Shown: positions 1 through 8,169 of the stretch, one piece after another
How positions within the stretch are numbered: position 1 is the first letter of the stretch
How the letters are laid out: every line of letters begins with the position of its first letter
Assembly: GCF_000010165.1 (NCBI RefSeq)
Contig: NC_012491.1
Coordinates: forward strand, 5,382,001-5,446,000
Length of the DNA stretch: 64,000 nt
Source: Brevibacillus brevis NBRC 100599
GTDB taxonomy: Bacteria; Bacillota; Bacilli; Brevibacillales; Brevibacillaceae
Reading direction: 5' to 3'
The notes under the pieces: generated by a model
What the model was told of the DNA's origin: nothing
The model's database searches: none
What the model saw: the letters and a program-made list of their open reading frames with translations, nothing else
Translations under genes and position numbers: made by a program

Positions 1-1
1 T

Positions 2-1147
2 ATTGCCATCACCAGCTCAGCCTGCATGTTTCTCGCGATGACCTTCGCCCCGAGTGTCACGAATGGCATGTTTTTTGATATCCGACATGTCATCATATTT
101 TTCGGACTAGTTTATGGCGGAGTCGAGATTGCCCTGCTCCTTCTGATTGAAGCCTTGGTTTATCGGCACTACCTTGGTGGCGAAGGAACATGGGTTGCCT
201 TGCTGATCCTTACAGTCAATTTTGTCTTGTCACTCTTTTTGTATCGACACTACAAAGCCAGTTATCGGAAAACACTGTATCTTTTTATGACGAGTGCGAT
301 TTTTTCTACGGTTGCTTTAGGGACTACTTATTACTTTTTTCCCACGTATGTAACTCAACACCTCGTTTACTACACCATAGCGATCCCTATTCAAAACTTT
401 TTCGGCCTCTGGTTATTAATGTCGCTTTTCAGCAAATGCGTTTCGGATAAGGAGCTGTTTATCCGCCACGCGCAAAACGAAAAAATCCAGACGATGAGCC
501 ATGTTGCTGCATCGCTTGCACACGAGGTTCGCAATCCGCTGACAGCAGTCAAAGGCTTTTTGAAATTAATACAGGAATGTCCGGAAAATTTGGTAAAAGT
601 CGATCAATACATTCGCATAAGTCTTGATGAAGTACAACGCACAGAAGCCATTTTGACCGAGTACCTTGCCATTTCCAAGCCGCTCAAGGAACGACATGAG
701 ATCATTAATCTTAGCGAGCATTTGCATGCCATCCGCGAGGTGATGCTCCCCTTTGCCAATATGCATAACGTGGAGCTTACGCTGCAAGATTTTGAGAGAC
801 CTGTGACGATCAAGGCCAATCCAGACGAGTTCAAGCAAGTGTTGGTGAATTTCATCAAAAATGCTATCGAGGCGTGCTCGGATATTTCGGACGGAAAAGT
901 CTCCCTGGACTTGCTCATCGAGCGAAACAAAGCCCTGTTGGTCATCAAGGATAACGGCGTCGGCATGGATGCAGGACAGATTAGCCGTCTCGGAACGATT
1001 TACTTTTCTACGAAAACAACTGGGACCGGCCTTGGATTGACGTATTCCTATCATGTCATTCATGCGATTGGCGGAACCGTCAATGTATCAAGTAAACCAC
1101 GAGTAGGAACCAAGTTCACCATTATGCTCCCGTATAAGGCACAGTGA
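2..1147 (+). CDS. Sensor histidine kinase, 5' end outside window
   Basis: Membrane-bound sensor kinase that would autophosphorylate on His and pass phosphate to a response regulator not in this window. The frame is open to the window edge, and the residues before the first Met (position 26) continue the membrane domain, so the true start is upstream. Counting from that Met, residues 1-135 are hydrophobic helices of the 5TM-LYT type. The HisKA helix carries SLAHEVRNPL with the phospho-His near residue 166. The ATP-binding domain follows (N box FIKNAIEA, G1 DNGVGM, G2 GTGLGL). This resembles KinB-type sporulation kinases and other 5TM kinases of Bacillales. The exact pathway cannot be assigned. 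Confidence 0.9.
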   Translation: MAITSSACMFLAMTFAPSVTNGMFFDIRHVIIFFGLVYGGVEIALLLLIEALVYRHYLGGEGTWVALLILTVNFVLSLFLYRHYKASYRKTLYLFMTSAIFSTVALGTTYYFFPTYVTQHLVYYTIAIPIQNFFGLWLLMSLFSKCVSDKELFIRHAQNEKIQTMSHVAASLAHEVRNPLTAVKGFLKLIQECPENLVKVDQYIRISLDEVQRTEAILTEYLAISKPLKERHEIINLSEHLHAIREVMLPFANMHNVELTLQDFERPVTIKANPDEFKQVLVNFIKNAIEACSDISDGKVSLDLLIERNKALLVIKDNGVGMDAGQISRLGTIYFSTKTTGTGLGLTYSYHVIHAIGGTVNVSSKPRVGTKFTIMLPYKAQ

Positions 1148-1182
1148 CTTCATGCAATCTTGCAGAGGGACTGTGCCTTTTT
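1136..1182 (+). terminator. Rho-independent terminator after the kinase
   Basis: Arms AAGGCACAGT and ACTGTGCCTT flank a 24-nt loop and are followed by a T run. The left arm overlaps the stop codon region of the kinase gene. It also faces the end of the convergent DUF421 gene. Confidence 0.8.
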
Positions 1183-1193
1183 CCATTCGATTG

Positions 1194-1913
1194 CTAATGA
1201 TGCAACGGGGGTACTTGTGGTTCTTTTTTGTTTTTCAAGGAAAACTGCAATTCATTTTGGCGATTGATCGTCGCGAGAAAGACTTGTTCGGACGCGATCC
1301 CCTTTTTCTTTAATTCGTGCAAAAGCCATTGCTCATCGCGTTTCCGGTATGACAGCACATCTGGATATATCTTGCCTTCCACAATGACCGGCAGCGACAT
1401 TCCCGCTGAAGAAGTATTGATGCCCAAATCTTGTTTCGTTACGACCTGCTGTTCTACTTTTTTGAGCACAGTCAACCGACCGTTTGCCTCGATAATAGCC
1501 AAATCAATCTCTGCCAGGTCAAAAATATCTTTTTCGCGAAGCATATGGAGGACATTATCGAGCGAGTAGCGGATTTTTTTCAAGTTTTTGAAGTGAAAAG
1601 CCCCGTTGTGGAAAATGACGGTCGGTTCAAATGTAACCATTCTGCCAAACCAGCGAAAGACAATGGACAAGTGCGATACGACCCGTTGCAAGATCCCCAA
1701 TGTCACAATCGCTACTGCAATTGAAATATGCCGGACATCTGGCTCTGCAATGTCAGCTCCTGCCACTGAGCCCAAAGTAATAATGATGATAAAGTCAAAA
1801 ACAGGTAGCTCCCCAATCGAGCGCTTGCCCATGAATAAGGTGATGATCAGTAATAAAGGAATAATCGTACATACGCGCCCGATGACGATCATGGTTTCTC
1901 CGAATCCTTCCAC
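1194..1913 (-). CDS. DUF421 (YetF-like) membrane protein
   Basis: Small integral membrane protein of the DUF421/YetF family, whose function is unknown. Two to three hydrophobic helices occupy about the first 90 residues (including a GKRSIGELPVFDF segment typical of the family), followed by a cytosolic domain of about 140 residues. A GTG start at 1913 is chosen because GGGAGGG lies 6 nt upstream; a longer frame to 1931 would overlap that site. It is a single gene, convergent with the kinase, and the next gene downstream on the same strand lies outside the window. Confidence 0.85.
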   Translation of the reverse strand: MEGFGETMIVIGRVCTIIPLLLIITLFMGKRSIGELPVFDFIIIITLGSVAGADIAEPDVRHISIAVAIVTLGILQRVVSHLSIVFRWFGRMVTFEPTVIFHNGAFHFKNLKKIRYSLDNVLHMLREKDIFDLAEIDLAIIEANGRLTVLKKVEQQVVTKQDLGINTSSAGMSLPVIVEGKIYPDVLSYRKRDEQWLLHELKKKGIASEQVFLATINRQNELQFSLKNKKEPQVPPLHH

Positions 1914-1964
1914 GTTTGTCCCTCCCCTCACGCTTTACTATGCAAATTCTGGGAAGGCATTATG

Positions 1965-1997
1965 CAAAACAAAACACCAGGAGTCTCCCCCTGGTGT
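1965..1997 (-). terminator. Terminator of the YcdB-sigma-YcdB operon
   Basis: Stem ACACCAGG/CCTGGTGT with an 8-nt loop. On the minus strand it is followed by TTTTGTTTTG, immediately after the stop of the gene at 2004-3719. Confidence 0.85.
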
Positions 1998-2003
1998 CTC
2001 TCA

Positions 2004-3719
2004 TTATTGGAGTGGCAGCCATTCTCCCGTAATGGCATCCACATCCCCATTGCTTTTCAGTATTTCTGCCGAATAGACCAAGACTGGTTGCTCTTGAATC
2101 TTATTGTAATTGTTATCAAGCGGGAAGACATAGCGAGGACTGAGCGGATGATGTTGGAGATAAACCTGCGCCGCCTCTTCCGTTGAAATCACCTTGGCCA
2201 CATCTGCGAAGCTCTCCTGCTCATGCGGGAATGTCAAATTCACCCCGATAATTTCTCCTGTCTGCCCGTCGATCATGACCTTATAATACTGATCCGGCAC
2301 GATTACGCCGTTTATTTCTCGGACAAAATTCAACTCAACCTGTCTGCCCATCACGTACACTTGCTCCTGCATCCGCACCGTCTTCACCCGTGAATCCAAA
2401 TACGGCTCCAAAAACAAGATCGCTCTCTCCTGCAATTCTGCGACGGTACGTGTCGGATCACCTTCTCGCAGCTCAGGATAAGAGATCTTGAACGCTGCTG
2501 CCCGATTGTTGACAGTAGTCAGCCGCATGGATCGCTCTCCTTTTTTGGCCTGGTATTCCCGTTCGTTGTCTCCCAGCATATATTCAGGCACATTACTCCC
2601 CATAAAGGTGAAGCCCTCCACCTTCTGGCCGAAGAACTCCATGGCAGCCGCAGCCTCTTTTGCCGATGCAACCATTGTCTTCTTGCCTCCGGGCTTGACG
2701 GCAATGCTGTCGCGAAACGACTCTCCACGCCACAAGGTCGTTTTCACTTCCTTGCCAGTACGAGCGTCGAGATACCCGGAGAAGCTCTCCCTGTAGCGAA
2801 GAACGTAGTCCACGTCCTTCTTCCCAACTCTCTCATACGTCAGCTGCATGACTTCTGCAAGTCCGCTCTCTGTTTTCTTCGGAGAAGGCCTCTCAGCTAT
2901 TGGAGGAAACTGCCCAGCGTCCAGATTCATTCCGGTTGAATCCCCTGAATTGATATAGCGAATATGCCCGACATCGCTCATGCCAATCACATAGTTATCT
3001 CCTTCTACCTGCACGTCATTCACATAGCGTTGCAAGCGGACGGCTTCATGCGAAACGGTATCTGTTCCCTCTTGCCCATCTACTTGTTCGATCCGATACT
3101 GTTCCAGATTTTTGCCCAGGAACGGTTCCATAAATGCCTTCGCCTGTTGCTCTATTCTCTCCTTGGAAAGCGTTCCTTTGACTTTCTCTTGCCCTGGAAT
3201 CTTCTCCAGATCGAATCCGAGCAAGAGCCCGCTTTTGGCGTCCAGCTTCGCTCTGGCATATAGCGACACTTCTGTTCGTTCTTTGTTGCTAAACGTGCGA
3301 AAATCTATGTCGTACACCTCTCGAGGAGCTTTCGCTACGTAGACCCTCTTTTCCGATTCCCGAAAAGGAGGATATTTCTCGTACAGCTTTTCCAGTGTTC
3401 TGATCGCCGCTTGGCTTAGCTCGCTTTCTGTTATTTCTGTCGAGGAGAAGGAGCGGGGAACCAAATGCGCTTGTGATTCAACCCGAGATTGCGTGAACAT
3501 CTCCGGGGTTACACCCATCATCCATACTGCTGCTGCCACCGTAGCGGCGGAAACCGTCCATGTCGCCAGCTTGAGGACGATTCTTTTCGAGCGATTCGTT
3601 TTGGTGCGCGCCCGTTGCACCAGCTTTGCTTCCAGCGCTTCGACGAATTCGCTCCTTGGCTCCGCATCCTTTGACTGAGGAAGAGCCGCGAAGAATTGCT
3701 CGTCATTTGGAGTATTCAT
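2004..3719 (-). CDS. YcdB/YcdC-domain membrane protein, probable regulator of the adjacent ECF sigma factor
   Basis: 571 residues. Residues 1-47 are cytosolic and charged, 48-70 form one membrane helix, and the rest is an extracytoplasmic region of the YcdB/YcdC repeated-domain type. ATG at 3719 has AGGAGG 8 nt upstream and overlaps the sigma-factor gene by 17 nt, so the two are translationally coupled. Topology and position match an anti-sigma factor, but I see no zinc-binding ZAS motif, so that role is inferred. The extracellular part is closely similar to the protein at 4270-5781; both contain FSNKERTEVSLYA followed by a matching stretch. It may sense an envelope signal and hold the sigma factor at the membrane. 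Confidence 0.8.
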   Translation of the reverse strand: MNTPNDEQFFAALPQSKDAEPRSEFVEALEAKLVQRARTKTNRSKRIVLKLATWTVSAATVAAAVWMMGVTPEMFTQSRVESQAHLVPRSFSSTEITESELSQAAIRTLEKLYEKYPPFRESEKRVYVAKAPREVYDIDFRTFSNKERTEVSLYARAKLDAKSGLLLGFDLEKIPGQEKVKGTLSKERIEQQAKAFMEPFLGKNLEQYRIEQVDGQEGTDTVSHEAVRLQRYVNDVQVEGDNYVIGMSDVGHIRYINSGDSTGMNLDAGQFPPIAERPSPKKTESGLAEVMQLTYERVGKKDVDYVLRYRESFSGYLDARTGKEVKTTLWRGESFRDSIAVKPGGKKTMVASAKEAAAAMEFFGQKVEGFTFMGSNVPEYMLGDNEREYQAKKGERSMRLTTVNNRAAAFKISYPELREGDPTRTVAELQERAILFLEPYLDSRVKTVRMQEQVYVMGRQVELNFVREINGVIVPDQYYKVMIDGQTGEIIGVNLTFPHEQESFADVAKVISTEEAAQVYLQHHPLSPRYVFPLDNNYNKIQEQPVLVYSAEILKSNGDVDAITGEWLPLQ

Positions 3720-4248
3720 TGGCCAACCCTCCTATCCAGTCGACATGCAAAACTTTTTTGAGTTCTTTTGTTGCTCGGTGAAAATCTACACGGATCTTGG
3801 CTTCGCTTGTCCCGAGGATTTCTGCCGTTTCCCGAATGCTGTAGGCCTTGATGCCGCGCAAAATCAGTACATTCCGCTGATGCGGCTTCATTTTTTGCAT
3901 CGCCTGCTCAATTTCCAGCTGTTCTTCCTTAGAAACCAGCTCCGCTTCCGGCCTTCCCAGAAGAGAAGGCAGCCCTTTTAACAATTCCATGCCAAAAAGC
4001 GTTTGCACCCGCCTCTTCCGGTAATCATCGATGGCGACATGCTTGGCAATATGCAAAATCCATGTCTTCACACTGGAACGCTCTTCATATCTACCCAAAG
4101 CGTTCAAGACTCGGATAAACACTTCCTGCGTCAAATCCTCCGCATGCTCGCGCTTCCCCGTGAAGTAGTAGAGATATTGATAGACATCACGGTAGTGCTC
4201 ACGATAGATCGCTTTAATCCGCGCTTCGTAATCGATTGTGTCCTGCAC
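3703..4248 (-). CDS. ECF-type RNA polymerase sigma factor (SigX-like)
   Basis: 181 residues. Region 2 contains AEDLTQEVFIRVLNAL and region 4 contains YSIRETAEILGTSEAKIRV, the pattern of group IV (ECF) sigma-70 factors. The GTG start at 4248 has AGAGGA 6 nt upstream. It lies 21 nt after the YcdB/YcdC gene upstream and overlaps the membrane-protein gene downstream. The operon promoter at 5830-5855 matches the published SigX consensus (TGTAAC and CGAC elements), which suggests autoregulation and a SigX-like specificity. This is inferred from the sequence, not from binding data. Confidence 0.92.
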   Translation of the reverse strand: MQDTIDYEARIKAIYREHYRDVYQYLYYFTGKREHAEDLTQEVFIRVLNALGRYEERSSVKTWILHIAKHVAIDDYRKRRVQTLFGMELLKGLPSLLGRPEAELVSKEEQLEIEQAMQKMKPHQRNVLILRGIKAYSIRETAEILGTSEAKIRVDFHRATKELKKVLHVDWIGGLANEYSK

Positions 4249-4269
4249 TGGATTTCCTCTCCCTGCTCC

Positions 4270-5781
4270 CTACCTGATAAATTGACCGGTAACTGCGTCA
4301 ACCTTTCCGTTTCTTTCTTTTGGCTCATAAACAAGGACAGGTGTTGACTGGTATCGCCCGTTAAGGGAAGGAAATACGTAGCTCATTGTAAGCGGATTAG
4401 CTTTTAACAATGCTTGTACGGCTTGCTCGGGCCCTACGACATTTGAGGCATCAGCATAGGATAATTTATCAGTAGCTACTGGTAAACTAGCGGATACAAT
4501 GTCTCCCGTATGCATGTCAACTTTTACTGAATAGCCCTGTCCCTCAACCATAATCCCTTGGTGTATAGGGGAAAATAGAAACATTTGCTTGCCTGCTTCT
4601 CTGTTAATCATTTGTGGTACCAGCTCCGTTACCTCTGCGTCTACAAATGGTTGCAGAAACGCCACTGCTTTTTCCTCGGCAGCTGCCTCTGTGATCACTT
4701 TCTGCTTTGGTGGGTTTTCAATTACATGGAAGTACGTAATCTGATCATTCGTTGTCCTTACCGAGAACTTTTTGTTGCCAACCACGGCATCATACTCCTT
4801 TTCCCCTGCGAGAACTGGCGCACCTTTGGTCATTTGAAACACGATTCCTTCGGGCAATGGAATAAAAGTGGAGAGTGCGGTAGCTATCTCCTCATTGGTC
4901 TTGGCGAAGACCCGCTGGTTTCCAGGCGTTACCGTAATTGGTTTCCCGTACTTATTTTTCGTGGTCCATCCGGACTCTACCTCGGCTCCTGATCGTGCAT
5001 CCAGATATCCAGAAAAATTCAGGCTGTAGACTGGGTGGAAGCCAGCACCTATGTCTCTTGCTTTTTGCTCATAGCTGAGGTGGAGCATGTCTTCTAATGG
5101 TTTGCCAATTTCGTCTGGATTCTTAACCCCTGACGGAGCGGCGAATTTACTTGCGTCCATCTGCAATCCTGTTGTGTTTCCTGCGTTTATATAGTCTAGC
5201 TCGCCTACTCCATTGATCGCTACTACGTAAGAATCGTCTTTTACCGGAATTTGATTCACAACCCGAACGAAACGCACATTTGCCACGGTCTCTGCACCCT
5301 CACCATCAACTGTTACCTCGTCTATTCGGTATTGCTTGATAGCGTCACCGATGAAATTCTTCAGAATACTTGGCGCTTTTTCTTTTCCCATCGCTTCCGT
5401 AGGACGTGCAGTCGGTTTCTTTTTGGGAATGTCGTGTGCAGAGAAGAATAGCAACATACCGTTGTTTGCATCGATTTTGGCATCCGCATACAGAGATACT
5501 TCCGTCCGCTCCTTGTTGCTGAAGATGCGGAATTGGATCTGGAAGGCATCTCGCTCCTGATTGTTACGCGAAATGGTTTTTTCCGCATTTTTTAATTCCG
5601 GGTAGTGTTTGATCAGCCTGTCTACGGTTTTTTGGGCTACTTTGCTCAATTGGGGTTGTGTTGATTTAACTGCCGCGGCTTGTACAGTTACTTGTGGTTG
5701 CGTAATCCACAATGGGCTTGAGAAGAGCAAAGCAGCAGCTCCTACTGTGATCATCAGCTTTTTGGTTGCATATGGTTTCAT
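4270..5781 (-). CDS. Secreted YcdB/YcdC-domain protein
   Basis: 503 residues beginning with a signal peptide (KK, then a hydrophobic stretch, then VQAAA as probable cleavage region). The remainder consists of YcdB/YcdC-type repeats with PepSY-like elements, for which no biochemical role is known to me. ATG at 5781 is preceded by AGGAGG 9 nt upstream; a longer GTG frame to 5805 lacks a site. It is a paralogue of the membrane protein at 2004-3719 but lacks its cytosolic segment, so it cannot bind a sigma factor directly. As first gene of the operon it may compete for, or present, the same extracellular ligand. Confidence 0.82.
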   Translation of the reverse strand: MKPYATKKLMITVGAAALLFSSPLWITQPQVTVQAAAVKSTQPQLSKVAQKTVDRLIKHYPELKNAEKTISRNNQERDAFQIQFRIFSNKERTEVSLYADAKIDANNGMLLFFSAHDIPKKKPTARPTEAMGKEKAPSILKNFIGDAIKQYRIDEVTVDGEGAETVANVRFVRVVNQIPVKDDSYVVAINGVGELDYINAGNTTGLQMDASKFAAPSGVKNPDEIGKPLEDMLHLSYEQKARDIGAGFHPVYSLNFSGYLDARSGAEVESGWTTKNKYGKPITVTPGNQRVFAKTNEEIATALSTFIPLPEGIVFQMTKGAPVLAGEKEYDAVVGNKKFSVRTTNDQITYFHVIENPPKQKVITEAAAEEKAVAFLQPFVDAEVTELVPQMINREAGKQMFLFSPIHQGIMVEGQGYSVKVDMHTGDIVSASLPVATDKLSYADASNVVGPEQAVQALLKANPLTMSYVFPSLNGRYQSTPVLVYEPKERNGKVDAVTGQFIR

Positions 5782-5829
5782 TTTGAATTTCCTCCTGGCT
5801 TTCACTTTTTTTATGTTCTTAGCCCAATA

Positions 5830-5855
5830 GTCGAAAGTAGAAGGGAAATGTTACA
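5830..5855 (-). promoter_or_regulatory. SigX-like ECF promoter of the operon
   Basis: On the minus strand, TGTAAC (5855-5850) and CGAC (5833-5830) are separated by 16 nt. The known SigX class is TGTAAC and CGAC with a spacer of about that size. The -10 element lies 48 nt before the ATG at 5781, so transcription would cover YcdB protein, sigma factor and membrane regulator. Confidence 0.65.
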
Positions 5856-5870
5856 AGGAAATCAAAATAA

Positions 5871-5899
5871 AAAAAGGCCAGTCAAGCCTTTGACAGGCC
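5871..5899 (-). terminator. Terminator of the IclR gene
   Basis: GGCCTGTCA and TGACTGGCC pair (one internal mismatch), with a T7 tail on the minus strand. The stem overlaps the last codons and the stop of the IclR gene. Confidence 0.75.
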
Positions 5900-6625
5900 G
5901 CCTAGCCGTTGCGAGGTTTTGAGAGCGACATCCTTTACCCGTTCAATCAAATACTGGAGTCGTTCCTCCTTCAAATCATACGTGACAATTCCAATGCTCA
6001 ACGCCCCGATTACCTTTTGGTTGTAATCAATCACCGGTGCTGCGACAGAGGCCGTGTTTTCCGTCCGCTCCGCAAAGCTGACCGCATGACCAACACCTCT
6101 GATCTCCTGGAGCTTCTCCATAAAAGCTGGCGCCTGCTCTTCACCCAAGAGCTGGACAACCGTTTGTCTGGCTTCTTCCACAGGCATGTGTGCCAGCACG
6201 ACTTTATTGGCCGCACCGATATGCATCGGAATCCGCAAGCCTAACTGGTCGTAGATGCGGATATTGTGCTGACTGTCTACGCGTTCGACGACAATGGATT
6301 CGAGTCCGCTAGGCTGACTAAAATAAACACTTTCGTTCACTTCTCTGGCAAGCTCCTCGATCATCGGCTTGATCACCTTCCGATAATCGATCCGATCGAG
6401 CACCCGCAAGCCGAACTCCATCCATTTAATCCCCAACGTATATTGCTTGGCCGCAGCATCCTGCTCTACCAGTCCATGCTTCATCAACGTGTACAACAGC
6501 CGATAAATGGTGCTGACCGGGAGCTGGCATTCCTTCGCTAGATCATTGATCGTCCACCATTTTCTATGTTCATCCGACGAAAGTGCCGTTGCAATCGCCA
6601 TCGCTCGATCAAACGATTGAATCAC
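5882..6625 (-). CDS. IclR-family transcriptional regulator
   Basis: About 247 residues. An N-terminal winged helix (TINDLAKECQLPVSTIYRLLYTL) is followed by an IclR effector domain with ESVYFS, PMHIGAANK and SIGIV elements. It is divergent from the dimethylargininase-like gene at 6816, so that gene is its most likely target. GTG at 6625 is preferred because GGGGGG lies 6 nt upstream; ATG at 6631 directly abuts it. The effector is unknown, perhaps a guanidino compound or a product of the neighbouring enzyme. Confidence 0.88.
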   Translation of the reverse strand: MIQSFDRAMAIATALSSDEHRKWWTINDLAKECQLPVSTIYRLLYTLMKHGLVEQDAAAKQYTLGIKWMEFGLRVLDRIDYRKVIKPMIEELAREVNESVYFSQPSGLESIVVERVDSQHNIRIYDQLGLRIPMHIGAANKVVLAHMPVEEARQTVVQLLGEEQAPAFMEKLQEIRGVGHAVSFAERTENTASVAAPVIDYNQKVIGALSIGIVTYDLKEERLQYLIERVKDVALKTSQRLGGLSKA

Positions 6626-6665
6626 AGTCATCCCCCCTTTTCTATCAATCTTCTCCTATGAAACT

Positions 6666-6677
6666 ATGGTAAACCAT
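6666..6677. promoter_or_regulatory. Palindrome in the IclR/DDAH intergenic region
   Basis: ATGGT-AA-ACCAT is a perfect inverted repeat just upstream of the IclR gene. It could be the IclR autoregulatory site, as family operators are short palindromes. This is unproven. Confidence 0.35.
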
Positions 6678-6726
6678 TTGCTCTAATTTTGTGAATCGCA
6701 AAAAAACTCCTGAAAGGAATCGCAGA

Positions 6727-6756
6727 TTGACAGTCAGAAATCAGAATGTGTAAACT
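6727..6756 (+). promoter_or_regulatory. SigA-type promoter of the DDAH-like gene
   Basis: TTGACA (6727-6732), an 18-nt spacer and TAAACT (6751-6756), 59 nt before the chosen ATG. A perfect palindrome, ATTTCGAAAT, at 6767-6776 lies at about the expected transcription start and is a candidate IclR operator. Confidence 0.5.
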
Positions 6757-6815
6757 AATGATGAAGATTTCGAAATATGAATAATATTCTGCAATGTGGA
6801 AAAAGGGAGGCAACT

Positions 6816-7691
6816 ATGTTCCAAGGCAGCCAATCCATGGTCAAGAAGATGAAAACCGTCATCATCAAGCATCCCCATCAAGCATTTATCAGTCAAGAAC
6901 ATCTCGATCAATCGTGGAAAACCTTCAACTATACAGACCGCCCAGACTGGGACCGCGCTCTGCATGAATACGCCAAATTCGAATCGATTTTGCGCGAGCA
7001 TGTGGAAAACGTCCTGCACTTGCCACAATCCGATAAAACCGGACTGGATTCCATTTACGCCCACGACCCGGTGAAATTTACTTCCAAAGGGGCAATCATC
7101 CTCAAATCTGGTAAAGAGCTCCGACAGGGAGAAGCAGAAGTATACAAAGCCTTTTTAGAAGAAAACAATATTCCGATCCTGGGACAGCTCACAGGCGATG
7201 CCTTGTCAGATGGCGGCGATCTCGTCTGGCTGGATGATAAAACACTCGCGATTGGCCATGGCTTTCGTACGAACGAAGCGGCTATCGCTCAAATTACGGA
7301 AATGGTCAAGGATTTCACGGATGAAATCATCGTGGTACAGCTTCCGTATGATCGCGGTCCGGCGGAATGTTTGCATCTGATGTCGATTATCAGCATGGTC
7401 GATCATGATTTGGCAGTCGTCTACTCCAAGCTGATGCCAGTATTTTTCCGTCAACTGCTCATCGACAGAGGCATTCAGCTAATCGAGGTACCTGATCCTG
7501 AGTACGATAATCTCGGCAGCAATGTTCTCGCCCTTGCGCCGCGTGTGTGCATGGTTGTGGCAGGCAACCCGATTACGAAGCAACGCCTTCTCGACGCAGG
7601 TGCGACTGTGTACGAGTATGAGGGCGAAGAGATTTCTTATAAGGGAACAGGTGGGCCTACTTGCCTGACAAGCCCGGTGGAACGAATCTAG
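6816..7691 (+). CDS. Dimethylargininase/arginine deiminase-superfamily protein
   Basis: 291 residues. It belongs to the guanidino-group modifying superfamily (DDAH, amidinotransferase, arginine deiminase), cytosolic enzymes that use a Cys nucleophile on arginine-like substrates. Visible family elements are GGDLVWLD, GFRTN, the catalytic-His region ECLHLMSII and the C-terminal nucleophile in GGPTCLTSPVER. ATG at 6816 is supported by GGGAGG 5 nt upstream; the longer frame from 6777 has no site. Single-gene unit divergent from IclR. The actual substrate (methylarginine, arginine or another guanidine) cannot be read from the sequence. Confidence 0.85.
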   Translation: MFQGSQSMVKKMKTVIIKHPHQAFISQEHLDQSWKTFNYTDRPDWDRALHEYAKFESILREHVENVLHLPQSDKTGLDSIYAHDPVKFTSKGAIILKSGKELRQGEAEVYKAFLEENNIPILGQLTGDALSDGGDLVWLDDKTLAIGHGFRTNEAAIAQITEMVKDFTDEIIVVQLPYDRGPAECLHLMSIISMVDHDLAVVYSKLMPVFFRQLLIDRGIQLIEVPDPEYDNLGSNVLALAPRVCMVVAGNPITKQRLLDAGATVYEYEGEEISYKGTGGPTCLTSPVERI

Positions 7692-7707
7692 CCGTTACCA
7701 AACTGAA

Positions 7708-7755
7708 CTGCACCTCCATTGTTAGATACCTTTAACGATTGGCGGTGCAGCTTTT
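7708..7755 (+). terminator. Terminator of the DDAH-like gene
   Basis: CTGCACC and GGTGCAG form the base of a long hairpin with partial inner pairing, followed by TTTT. Confidence 0.75.
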
Positions 7756-7769
7756 CTATGACCAAAAAG

Positions 7770-7802
7770 TTTCCTTAAGCAAAAACTTTGTTGCCTAGGA
7801 AA
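7770..7802. promoter_or_regulatory. Inverted repeat upstream of feoA
   Basis: TTTCCTTAAGCAA and TTGCCTAGGAAA form an imperfect inverted repeat about 110 nt before feoA. Further CCTTAA motifs recur in the leader (near 7812 and 7890). No clear Fur box (TGATAATNATTATCA) was found. This may be a metal-responsive operator, but that is only inferred from the gene it precedes. Confidence 0.3.
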
Positions 7803-7914
7803 GAATCTTACCTTAAACTAAAATCATAAGATATCGACTACGTGTACTTTTTTTTACCTTCATTTTTGCCCTAAGCCAACAGTTTGTCCTTAATGAAAAA
7901 GGAGAGTGAACCTC

Positions 7915-8169
7915 ATGCCATCCATCAGTATTCCTTTGTCTGATGCCTTGATTGGTAGCCACATCTGTCTGGATCGTATTGACGTTCAGGGTATACTGCG
8001 CAGACGATTGCTGGATCTCGGCTTCGTCCCCGGTAACATCGTGGAAGTCATGCAAAAAAGTCCGTTGGGCGATCCCACTGCCTTTCGGGTAAATAACACG
8101 ATCATCGCCCTGCGCAAAGAAGAAAGCTCCCTCATATTCGGGGAGTACGTAGGAAGTGACGAAACATGA
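7915..8169 (+). CDS. feoA: FeoA-family ferrous iron transport protein A
   Basis: 84 residues, a small SH3-like cytosolic protein that supports FeoB-mediated Fe(II) import. The family pattern is visible: RRRLLDLGFVPGNIVEV near the middle and a C-terminal IIALRKEE segment. ATG at 7915 lies 10 nt after GGAG; a GTG at 7906 is too close to that site. The stop codon overlaps the start of the GTPase gene (ATGA), so the genes are translationally coupled. Confidence 0.9.
   Translation: MPSISIPLSDALIGSHICLDRIDVQGILRRRLLDLGFVPGNIVEVMQKSPLGDPTAFRVNNTIIALRKEESSLIFGEYVGSDET

Noticed and set aside
566..1063. Long minus-strand frames opposite the sensor kinase
   Set aside because: They lie fully inside a clear kinase gene, have no ribosome site and no domain pattern.
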